A stretch of DNA of 64,000 nt, from the NCBI RefSeq assembly GCF_037042905.1, contig NC_087249.1, positions 10,970,001 to 11,034,000 on the forward strand, given 5' to 3'. Positions 41,801-53,800 of the stretch are shown in pieces. The notes under the pieces are model-generated. The model did no database searches. It saw only the letters and a list, made by a program, of their open reading frames with translations, and had not been told where the DNA came from. The DNA comes from Lytechinus pictus (Eukaryota; Echinodermata; Echinoidea; Temnopleuroida; Toxopneustidae). The position numbers and the translations under genes were made by a program. Every line of letters begins with the position of its first letter. Position 1 is the first letter of the stretch.

Positions 41801-44800
41801 TGTTTTATCAACATTTGTCATCAAACAAGTTGTCAGATCTGATATCTTTCCTTGGTTTTCATTGGCTGAGAGGCACAGCAGACCTGTCAACCAGTACGTT
41901 TTAGCCGTATTTACATGTAGTACGTTTTTGCAACCAAAATACGGCAGTACGTTTTTTTTTATTGTTTTTTTTTTACTAAATCGTAATTTATTGAGAAAAA
42001 TAATCTCTATATGTCTCTATTTCATAAAACGTACACAAATATAGTTAATCAATGTAATTTCAGGTAACTTTTTTTTTCAATCATTTTGTTAAAACCAGTG
42101 TGAAGATATACACATATTTTAATGTTTTTTTTTTTTTCATCTGCAAGAGCAGTGCGCATTTTAGCTTGCATGCAGCTTGAGCGCCGCGATGAGCGAGTGC
42201 GCCAAGCATTTTATTATGAAATACACTTTTTGGGGGAAAAATACAGTTTTTTTAATCACAGAATACAGTTTTTCATTCCTAGAGGTTGGCAGGTCTGGCA
42301 CAGGGATATGAGTGTAGCTATGGAAACCGTAGGATAAAAGAGTCTTTGGCTGAGAAAACCTCAGACAATACCTTTCATGAAATCCTCCCAATAGTAGCAA
42401 TTGCATAAGTAGTGTAATCTGAAAGACATATTGTCCGGCAAGATTTCACAATAGGACTACTGCCAGTCTCAGTTCTTGAAATGAACCTGTGGGCTGTCCA
42501 CAACCTAAGGACGGAATACAAGCAAAATGTCATGTAAGTGAAAGGTAGAGTAATCTTTACTTTGTGGTCAAAGTTATTAAAGTTAAAGCCAGTATAATTC
42601 ACTCTTGGTTTGATCTTTCTCATGACAAGGTGTGGTGCTTCAAGCAAACAGCGAGAGCGCTCAGATCACCAGAGACGCCCTCAAGCTCCAGTTTGACTCG
42701 CCAAACATCTTCAAGCCTGGTGTGCCTTACTATGGAAAGGTAGTTATTAAGAAAATAAATTGCCACTTTGTCTATTTACCATTTGGTTTTACCCAACACG
42801 GTCCAACCACTTTGTCTATTAATCGTTTGTTCTAATTGCTATTTATGCCATTTATCAATTTGTTGAATGTCTGGCTATTAGCTATGACCATTTTGTGTTA
42901 TCGCTGGGTCTAACACTACTTAGTCTATATAATTAGATGATTAGATGAAATTTTTTAAACCAAGTTTTCATTTCAAAGAGTGAAATAATAAGTGAAGGAA
43001 GTGGGAACTTGGCTGGCTAGCTATATCATATGAATGCAAAGCCTGTATAAATGCTTACAATACATTAATATAAAAGTGCTTACTCATAAAAAGGACAGCG
43101 GTAGTAAGAAAAAATATGTTTTTACAAGGTTCTACAAACTGTGGGTTCTGACAAATTTGAGGTTCCACAGAGTTCATTGAAAATCTTGTGCATCATTTTA
43201 ACGTGTGCCATGACATCACAATGTCCTACTTGCACAATAGCTTGTTTACAATGACTATCATAAACAGATATGATACTGATAGTCTCCCCAGTAAACTTAA
43301 ATGCACAAGGATTGAACAATCATATTGCACGAATGTCGACACCCATTCTGTAATGATTGTTTTCTCTTGTTTTCAAAGATATTTGTAACACACCCTGATG
43401 GAAGCCCTGCTGCTGGGAAGCTGATCAGTCTGAGCTGTAACACGGACCAAGGGCAGATCTTTGATAAGAATCTAACATCACCAGAGAATGGAGCCATAGA
43501 GTTCACTGTTACTGATATCAACATCACATCAACCAGTCTCAATCTTTATGTAAGTCCCAGGGGTGTGAGAGTTCAGATTTTTATCTGATTTCAGATTTTT
43601 TTGTTTTGATTTTCAGATTAATTTCAGCTTATTTTTGGCCTTCCTCTGTACAAAAAGTATGGGAGCTCTTTCTATTTCAGACTTTTTCAACACTCTTCAG
43701 CTTTTTTCAGATCTTTTTATTTGTGACCACTCACACCCCTGGTAAGTCCCTCAATGGTAGAGTTCACTGTCACAGATATCAACATCACATCAACCAGTCT
43801 CAATCTTTATGTAAGTACCTCAATGTAAGAGTTCACTCTCACAGATATCAACATCACATCAACCAGCCTCAATCTTTATGTAAATCCCTCAATGGGAGAG
43901 TTCATTCTCACAGATATCAACATCACATCAACCAGTCTCAATCTTTATGTAAGTACATCTAAAGAAGTTTCTGACATCAATTGAGAATAAAGCCACAGAA
44001 TCAATTCTAATAGGTATCAACTAACATGCAACCATTGCATTTTTAATAACTTTGATGCAAATGTCCTTTGAATTTCTCAGCTTTGTTATATCACCTTTTT
44101 TTTACTCTGATAAGACATGTGGACATTGTCATTGTTATGTTATTTTAGCACATATTCCCACTACTTTTAACTTTTGAGTTTGTACTGCACTATGATCACT
44201 GGCCATTCCAAGAGGCATCCGTGCTACGTGTACATGTTTGAGATGCTTGCTTCAGTATAAAGTACTATTTTGAAATGCATTTTAGTGTCATGGTTGAAAA
44301 TAAACTATGGTTATGAAATACTTGACACCCCTTTCCCCTAACACGAAGATATATATTTTCAGTAATGGAAATGCTGTTGAGAATTAACGAGTGCAGACCG
44401 TCTTGGGTAGGCAACACAAACTGGCCAATTTCATGAAATCTGACTATTCATCTCATAACTGTCACATCAACAAAGCCGATTTTAAATCGACAGATGGTCT
44501 ATCATTGCTAATATCATAATAACTTTTAAGTCTGTCTGGAGTCAATCTCGCAAGTGTAACTGTTGCATTAATGTAGTTTGCTTTGTTTCTTTTTATCAGG
44601 CCCATGCTCCGGGCTTCAACATCCCTCCTCCGGAGACCTACGGCAGGCAGCACGTCTACACCCTACACGACCCGGCCACCTCCCACTATGCTCGGCCACA
44701 GTTCTCCCCCAGTGGTAGCTTCCTCCAGATAGCCCCCATCAGGGGCGTGGCTGCTGTCGGGTCGGAACAGACCCTCAGGATCGACTTCACTGCCAACGAT

Positions 44801-47800
44801 CCAGAGGAAAACCCACGCTTCAAGTTTGTGGTAAGTACGCTTGATCCTCTTACATTCTTTCAAAGTATTATCAAAGGGAGGCTCACTTGGTGTTAAATTG
44901 GTTTTGATTTAAAAGCAAAAAAAACAAAGAAACAGATTCGTGAAAATTTGGCGAAAATCCATCAAAGATTTACGGAGTAGACCTTTAGGCCCGTATTCTG
45001 AAGTCGGGTTTAAATTAAATTCTGGTTTAAAGTTGTGGTTTAACTATGGATAGCCAGGTGTCCTGACTGTCACTATGGTACCAGTCGGATAATGGCAACT
45101 CGTCAGTGTGAACAACTTTCACGAAACGCCTTCCACACAGCTACAGTAAATGAATGCTTGAGTACCTACGTGTAGGCAGCCCAGCTAAAGCAGGAGTAAT
45201 AATAACACTATCGAGTTAAGCACGATCCACTGGGAACAGATTTCGGAACTGAAGTGATTACCCCGTGTAAATATGACATTATTATTTTTATGTATCTTTG
45301 GTTTGTTAGGTAATGTCTAGAGGTAACATCATCGCCACCAGGTTCTATCGGGCCCACAAGAGACCCAAGCGTCAGGCGGAGGGGGGTAGCGCCGGCTCCG
45401 ATGTACCGTCTATGAGTGTACCGGATGGTTCCGTCGATGGTTCCGAAGATGGTTCCGTTGACGGTATCCCCTCTGTCATGCCGTCAGTGGGTGAAATGCC
45501 TTCTGATGTGGGCTCTCTGGATATACCATCCTTCATTCCATCAGGTATGTTTTATAGTGCATCTCTTATCAACATCCTATGAACATTATTGATTTTAAGA
45601 TATTGATTATATCGTTCTCGTAATTATTGAGATTATCATTGTTATTAATATTATTATTATTATTAGTAGTAGTAGTAGTAGTAGTAGAAGTAGTAGTAGT
45701 AATAGTAGAAGTAGTAGTAGTAGTAGCAGTAGCAGTAGCAGTAATAGTAATAGTACAGTACTAATATCATTATCATCATCATTGTTTTCCTCAGGGGCAG
45801 TAGACTACCAATGTGATGATTTCACAATATCTTCTGCATATCATCATTTTTTCCATATGTTAGAGAAGCATAATGAAAAACTTAAGAAGCAGGCCAATAA
45901 TATATAAATTGTCTTCAATGGGTCTAATTACATAGATGTCGATTCCCTATTCACTAAAAATCTTTCTTATTTCATTTTGTCATTTTTTTTCCACTCATAT
46001 CTTTGCCACATTGTTGTTTATCCGTTCACTCATCTCTTTTTCACCATTTCATTGTCTCAACCTTTTCATCAACTAGTTTCTTTCTTTTTCTAATATTTTC
46101 ATTATTTTTCTGTTCACTTTCTTATCCATTTCTGTCGTCATAATTAATATTTTATCACAGTTGTTGTGTATCTATTATGTATTCCTTTGTTTCACCCATT
46201 TCTCAGCCTTTTTTTATTCATCATAATCATATTTCATTACCTAGGTTCTGAATTTGCTCCTGATACAAGCCTTGAAAGTCTGCTATTTATTTCCGTTCCC
46301 TTGAGTCTTGGTAAATTGATGAGAACATTCTAGATGTGTGCTTCTCATACATATCCAGCTTGAGAGCATATGTAATATTATTGCCCAAAGGATCACTATG
46401 AAATATATACCACTGCAAACAATTATCTGCTTATTTGGGTGCATTTTTATATCTATTATAACAATCTGTTTTTTTAAATACCTGTTTACCGCTTTAATCA
46501 ATGTTTTGTTTGTAAACATTGTTTACAATCACAAGGCCCTCAAAATCAGTTTTGTAAAACTTATATATGACTACCCTGATTAAATAAAACTGATAAAAAT
46601 TGACATAAATATGTAAATTTAGATTGCGCTTAATCTCAAGCTCATGAGATAGTTCTAGATACTTGGTATGATGCAATCAGTAAGCTTTGTGTTTATTTAC
46701 TCACATATATTTTGCTTTAATTCTGTTCATCAGTATGCTGCTTCCAAATTGAATATGTTATGATAATTTTATGTTTTCTCAGCTTAGCTCAAAACCATGA
46801 AAAATGCTGCATATTATACATGTAACTGTGTGTGATAATATGTAATAGCAGTATGCTTGCCTTTTTAACTTTTTTTTTTTGAGGGGGGCAAATAACCGGA
46901 CAGAATATTCCCTGATTGTCTGTGCAAACATTGTTGAAGAACTTTCAAACTGGAACATGTGTCCAAAAGGAGTTAAAGATATGAACGTATTAGAAATATT
47001 ATTTTCCCTTCAAATATTTGTTGAATATGTTTTGTATCAAATGATTAATAGAAAATGTCATTAATATATTGACTTTATTTATTCCTATTATTAGGTTGTA
47101 TGATTGCAAATGTATCATTGCCATTTTGTATTGTTCCTTTAATATGTGACCTGCCACCGGGAAGGTTCTCTGTAAATGACCAAAATATTAATTTGGCCTT
47201 TAAAATGTAAAATGGGAAAATAAGCTTATAAATCTGAAAGAGTTATTCTTCTTTTTCGTACTGTCAAAATGGTGAGTTGTAACGTTAAATAAATGATGAG
47301 TGAGAAGAGTCTGACACCCGGTTTTCTGGACTGCTTGTAGATTTCACATTGATACTGTACAGTGTGCAAATCTCATGCTTCAGTAAACTACAAATTTCGA
47401 ACCTTGTTTTCTCCGTATTCTCTGAAGCTCTCATCGAATTTCATGTATATTCAAGCAAGTACTTGTTGAGATCAATTTTGACAAGTTACATATCGTTTTA
47501 AGACTTAGAGTGTGTTTTTAAAAGCTCAATGAAAATCTCAAAAAATGAAGAAAAAAAATGAAAAATTGTTGGTTTGGAGGTGGTAGGTCACATATTTGTA
47601 TTCTTGTCTTGTTCTTTGTTTATGTTATTTTTTTTTTAATCATTAGATCATATATGCAGCTAAATATCGATCTATGTGTATAATTTGTATCAGCTAAAAA
47701 AATTTTTATAGTACTATATGACATCTACTAGATTTATTTTCTACTGTATTTTTCTAGAAACAAAGCAGTGCAAATTATAGACCAAACATAATACACAAAC

Positions 47801-50800
47801 AAGTACATCTCCAACAACACTTTGAAAACAGAAAGATATACATGTAGAACGCACTTAATTTGTTAGTGGCCAACCTGTAATTTTGAGAGTTTTTTTAAAT
47901 GAGGGATCTATAAAATAATTTTGTATTTAAAAATCATTATTGAAAGTTGAAAGGAAAAGTTAAGAAAATTTGAAAGATAAGTTGAGAAAATTTGTAAGAG
48001 CTCAACCATTTACTGCTTTGTAACAAGCAAAACTAGTAAAAAGTTTTGTACATTATGTAAATTTTTTCTTTCTTTTTTTTATTTTATACATTGATGCATC
48101 ATTAATAAACACAACACCGATATGGTAAAATAAATGGATAGATTTACAATAGAAGTGGGTGAATAAACATATGATTTATTAGCAATCTTACTTTACATAA
48201 GTATATATTTGCATTGATTTTTGTTTTACATTAACAAAAAAAATAATTATCCGAGTATTAATTTTTTCAAAGTAGCTAGACATGCAAATAATTCTTATAT
48301 CATTAATATATATACTTCCCACAACTATTTTAGACGTGTACATGTGTGAAAGGTTTAAGTTGTTATGTGTTCCTGTGAAATTAGTTTGAAATGTGTTTCG
48401 AAGCACTACATATCATCTGTATTTCTTACAAAGCTTATCAAATGTGTGAATGTATTTAACATGTTGTACAAAGCAGTTTTAGTTCAATCTTGCTTATACA
48501 TTTCAATAATGTGTGTCATAAATCTATATAAAAAAAGATAAAGTACCCGGTAGTTTTCTTAGCATCCATTTGGATGGTTCTGTCAGAATATCCTGTGAGA
48601 ACCCCAAAGAGGAAAGAAAGGCCATCATCAAATCACATATTTTATAAATGGTTATTATAAAATGGCGTTACTGAGATAAAATAGATGAGGAGTTTTGGGG
48701 TCGACTCCCATCTCATTGATATTTAAGAGTAATCTGCAGTAGCCACATTTCTTAGCATCAGCTCTAACCTGTTCCAATCAAGTCATCGGGTATTCCTCAC
48801 TTCCCAGAATGCACCACTGAAATGTACATGTATTCTTGTAATGTATGCCCATGAAAATGATAACGTATATATAGGATCCTCTTTACTATATTCACATCTT
48901 TAAAAAATCTTGCCTTGGAACAAGAGGTCTATGGCATTCATTTCTAAACATTCCTGTTTTCCAGTATATCAGTAGGCTATGATCATCATCCTATCAAAAC
49001 GCACTCTTTATTTTCTGTTGTCCTATCAAAAGGTCTGTATATCAAGATGAATTCTCCAGCACAGGGGCCTGTGAAACTCCTTAGGGGACAATTCACCTGT
49101 AATCTGTAATATTACATTTTAGTAGGTTGCTGAAGAGCCCAACCCACAAGCGTAGGTTGTGTTTTTTTAGGTCCTGGCTCATTTTGTACATTTTTGTGAC
49201 TTCTTGTATAAAATGCTTTGATGTTGATTTATTATGATTAATTCAATTTAATTCAATCGTACTCTCAACACATCAAGGACACCTCTTGAAATAATTTTCC
49301 TTTTTATCTTTGTCACTCAGTACTTGGAGGATCATCCTTCTCATCGGACTTCAGCTTCGTGCCTCCAACGGATGCTCCAGTCATCATTGTACAACCAGGG
49401 GAGGTCTACTCCAGGGAACTCTTCTTCAGGGTGACCACTGACATGGTCCCAGAGACCAGGATCCTGGCCTACTACATCCGAACCGATGGCGAGGTGGTGG
49501 CCGACAGCGTTGCGTTTAGAGTACAGAAGAAATTTGAAAATGAGGTAAGATATCCTTTTGGTCAATAATAACATGACCATTAAGATTGAATTGAAGTAAA
49601 TCATACAATCAGGATTCTTCCATTTGTTATGGTTAAAATGAAGCGTTTATCAGCTGAAAGTAATATATTTTTTATTCTTTGAAAAAAATTATGTATCCCA
49701 CCGCTGCCACCATAAGTTCATAGTTCATCTTCAATGTTTTTTTTTAAATCATATCGTTGTTTAGATAGATATAATGAATTTGGGGTTCATTTGTATTTGC
49801 ACTTTGTTTAATTTACTGTATTAAATCCCAGGAATTATCCTATATATATTCTATACTCACAATGCTGCCATCATCCAGTTTTTACTTTTGCTTTACTGTT
49901 TATTTTCTTCTTCAAATTGGTATCATGAGTGGTAATATTATTTCTACTTGTTTTTTTTTCTTACTCCCTGCCTGTAGGTGGATATAGCATTCAGTGACGA
50001 AGAAATGATGCCCGGGGCCGAGACGCAGATTATGATCCACGCCAAACCAGGCTCGCTCTGTGCAGTGGGTGTGGTCGATAGGAGTGTCCATATTCTGGGT
50101 GGTGATAATCAGCTCAAGGCAGACAAGGTAAAAAAGACCCATTCACTATAACGTTCTGAAGCCCTGATATATCCTGATCATTAGATTGGCCGGAGAAGGG
50201 GAAAGTGGTTGGTTTGTTCATATTCTGGGTGGTGATAACAGCTCAAGGTAAAAAATTCCAGTAACTATGATGATCTGGAGCCCTGATATATCCTGATCAT
50301 TAGATTGGCCGGAGAAGGGAAAAGTGGTTGGTTTGTTCATATTCTGGGTGGGGATAACAGTTCAAGGTAAAGAAGTCCAGTCACTATGATGATCTGAGGC
50401 CCTTGTATATCCTGATCATTAGATTGGCCAGAGAAGGGGAAAGTGGTTGGTTTGTTCATATTCTGGGTGGGGATAACAGTTCAAGGTAAAGAAGTCCAGT
50501 CACTATGATGATCTGAAGCCCTGATATATCCTGATCATTAGATTGGCCAGAGAAGGGGAAAGTGGTTGGTTTGTTCATATTCTGGGTGGTGATAACAGCT
50601 CACGGTAAAAAATTCCAGTCACTATGATGATCTGAAGCCCTGATATATCCTGATCATTAGATTGGCGGGAGAAGGGAAAAGTGGTTGGTTTGTTTATATT
50701 CTGGGTGGGGATAACAGTTCAAGGTAAAGAAGTCCAGTCACTATGATGATCTGAAGCCCTGATATATCCTGATCATTAGATTGGCCGGAGAAGGAGAAAG

Positions 50801-53800
50801 TGGTTGGTTTGTCCATATTCTGGGTGGGGATAACAGTTCAAGGTAAAGAAGTCCAGTCACTATGATGATCTGAAGCCCTGATATATCCTGATCATTAGAT
50901 TGGCCGGAGAAGGAGAAAGTGGTTGGTTTGTTCATATTCTGGGTGGTGATAACAGCTCAAGGTAAAAAATTCCAGTAACTATGATGATCTGGAGCCCTGA
51001 TATATCCTGATCATTAGATTGGCCGGAGAAGGAGAAAGTGGTTGGTTTGTCCATATTCTGGGTGGTGATAACAGCTCAAGGTAAAGAAGTCCAGTCACTA
51101 TGATGATCTGAAGCCCTGATATATCCTGATCATTAGATTGGCCGGAGAAGGGGAAAGTGGTTGGTTTGTTCATATTCTGGGTGGGGATAACAGTTCAAGG
51201 CAAAGAAGTCCAGTCACTATGATGATCTGAGGACCTTGTATATCCTGATCATTAGATTGGCCATAGAAGGGGAAAGTGGTTGGTTTGTCCATATTCTGGG
51301 TGGTGATAATCAGCTCAAGGCAGACAAAGGGGAAAAGATCGATTCACTATAACGTTCTGAAGCCCTGAAATATCCTGTCCATTAGATTCGCCAGAAAATA
51401 GAGAGATAGAAGAGTTCCCTATGTTTTTTTACTTTTTGTACATGATACCAACTTCCACTTTAAAAGAGAACTGAAGTGAACTGTCATATTGTGAATACCT
51501 TTACCTCAATTCTGCCAAAGAAAATGACAATAGATTTCAGTTGCATGATAAATTGATTATTGATAGAATACTTTCCTGAAATTCTCTCATGGTAAATTTT
51601 TAACTGGTCTACACCTGGTTTGTCTACTACTCGTACATGTTATAATTATTTGCCTTGTTATTTAGCCCATTTTTTGAAAAAAATCCCAACAAAACAAATG
51701 AGTTAGTAATTTTGGCCCTAAAATACCAGATGTGGTCAACTTTGAAAAGTAACATTTATTTCAGTAATCTTGTTTTTCTCTTGCAGTTTGCTCTAACAGT
51801 GCCCAATAACTTGCTATCATGATTTTTGATTGCCAGATTACAGTATACACATTTCATTTTATAATGCACAAAAGGCATTTGTGTTTAAAGTATACCCTGA
51901 TTGAAAAACAACCCTTAGACCCTCTTGGCATAAGACTAAATAATGGGGTTCAGCTCATGGGGTTTTAGACTTTTTGAGAAGTAGAACAACTTATTGTAGA
52001 CCAAGTGATTATTAACCCCTCTGATCTCTACTGATATAGATCTTTGCATCACTGAATAAGTACCAGCTCACTTCTTCTGGTGGTTACATCGATGCCAGCA
52101 CCCACTGTGTGCCAGAGGAAGACGAGTACCCTCAGTTCTTCCCTCTGGGTCGGAAGAAACGTGGCATCTTCCTACCAGGATACGGCTCCAAGTATCAGGA
52201 CTCCTCAAGGGCATTCAAGGTAAGCTTGTCATATTTTAAACAGTCACTAAATTTTTTTTTTCAATTATTAATGATAAAAAAGATTGAGAGGATCAATAAA
52301 TGTTTTTTTTAATTGGTTATGAAATGATTGAGTTATTAAACTTTGAAAAGTTTTGTTGTAATTTCTGTGGGGATCCTCAATTTGGCAAATGCCACAAAAT
52401 GGCCAACCTTACGGACAACCCCTCACTTGCCCTTCATACAAAATTTCCAGTTAATGTGATATGGTGTACTGATTTTTTTGTGAGTTGTTTTGAGTAGGGC
52501 AATTGCACAAAATATACAACCTTTTGTATGTTACATTCCTAATTCACTCTATGAACTGCTCAATTCATGATGATTTAAGAGTGTTACAACCTTTTATATG
52601 AACACAAAATCAGATGAATCATTTCAAGAATATCATGCAAGGGATCAGACAAAAATGTTTTATGGAATTGCCATATAATAAAGGATGGTGCTTGTCAGTT
52701 GTCATGGTCTAGTGGTTCTGACTCTCGCCTTTCAAACAGGAGGTCGTGGGTTCGATCCTAGGCATAGTGTGGTTATCTTCAGCATGAAAATTATCCAAAC
52801 TCTTCTGCACTCAACCTAGGAGTGATGAATGGGTATCTTGCAGCATGAATCCCTTGAATGCACCGAGCACCGTTTAAGGACTGGTAGCTCGAGCTAAAGG
52901 CGGGGTAATAATAGCAGCGCTTTATATCACAATTATTATTATTCACTGTCGTCATGTTCTTTTTAGGACATGGGATTATTGTTCATCACCAATATGGATG
53001 TGGAGACCAGTCCTTGCGTCGGTGTAGGTTCAGTCGCCAGAGGGTCAGGTAAGAATATTGTCTTTATTCTCGGATCATCTAGTCACTTCTACCAAAACCT
53101 TACAGCACAATGTAACACATGGTAACTACCATTGAAACCTTGCTTGTGATTGGCTGCTGAGCCCTGTTACCATGGTTGTTGCCATTATGGCAAAAATACC
53201 ATAGTTATCATTGCAACTCTTTATAGCCCCCTAAAACAGGCCCCACTTATGTAAAGGGGCCGAGTTTCAGCCAGCGTGTGTTAATTCTTTTGTTATCTGT
53301 ATTTTTTCTTTTTATTTTGATACCAAATTCCTAAAATCATTAAAAATTGAGTAATGTCTGTTTAACAATTTTTTATATTTCACCAGGGGGACATTTCGTG
53401 AAGAGTTTAGTCATTGAATTTCACCAGCAAATTTATTATGAAGTTCTGAAAATCCTTGCATCTGACTGTAGCTGAGAGCAAATTGTTGATGAAATCCCAG
53501 ACAAAAATGTCTCGTCTCACCATTATTATGCAATATACATGTATACCAAATGCAAGCTGTAATTCACTTCAAAGTGGTTTACTTATATCTGACCCCGATT
53601 AGAGTAGACATAAGATTACCATATGTGGAAGCACACACAAATTCTACAGTTGAATCTGAGACCATAGATTACCGGTTCTTAGAAATTTTGCTGTAGGAAT
53701 ATAGTTTTGAGGCCAGGATTTTTTTTGCAAGGTACAAGCAGTTTATTCTAGGTGATTTCAGACCCCCTGATCAGTTATATGGATTGTGGCCAGCTTGTAC

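Noticed and set aside
43606..43962. 118-codon frame over the 69-bp repeats
   Set aside because: It is not in the exon 10 frame and is a by-product of the tandem copies.
50208..51398. CRISPR-like array
   Set aside because: Units are 119 bp and wholly similar with no unique spacers; the host is a eukaryote; the seed is exon 14.
52705..52785. tRNA gene (A and B boxes look good)
   Set aside because: No complete cloverleaf with acceptor stem that I can close, and the downstream body is shared with other SINE copies, so it is a SINE head.
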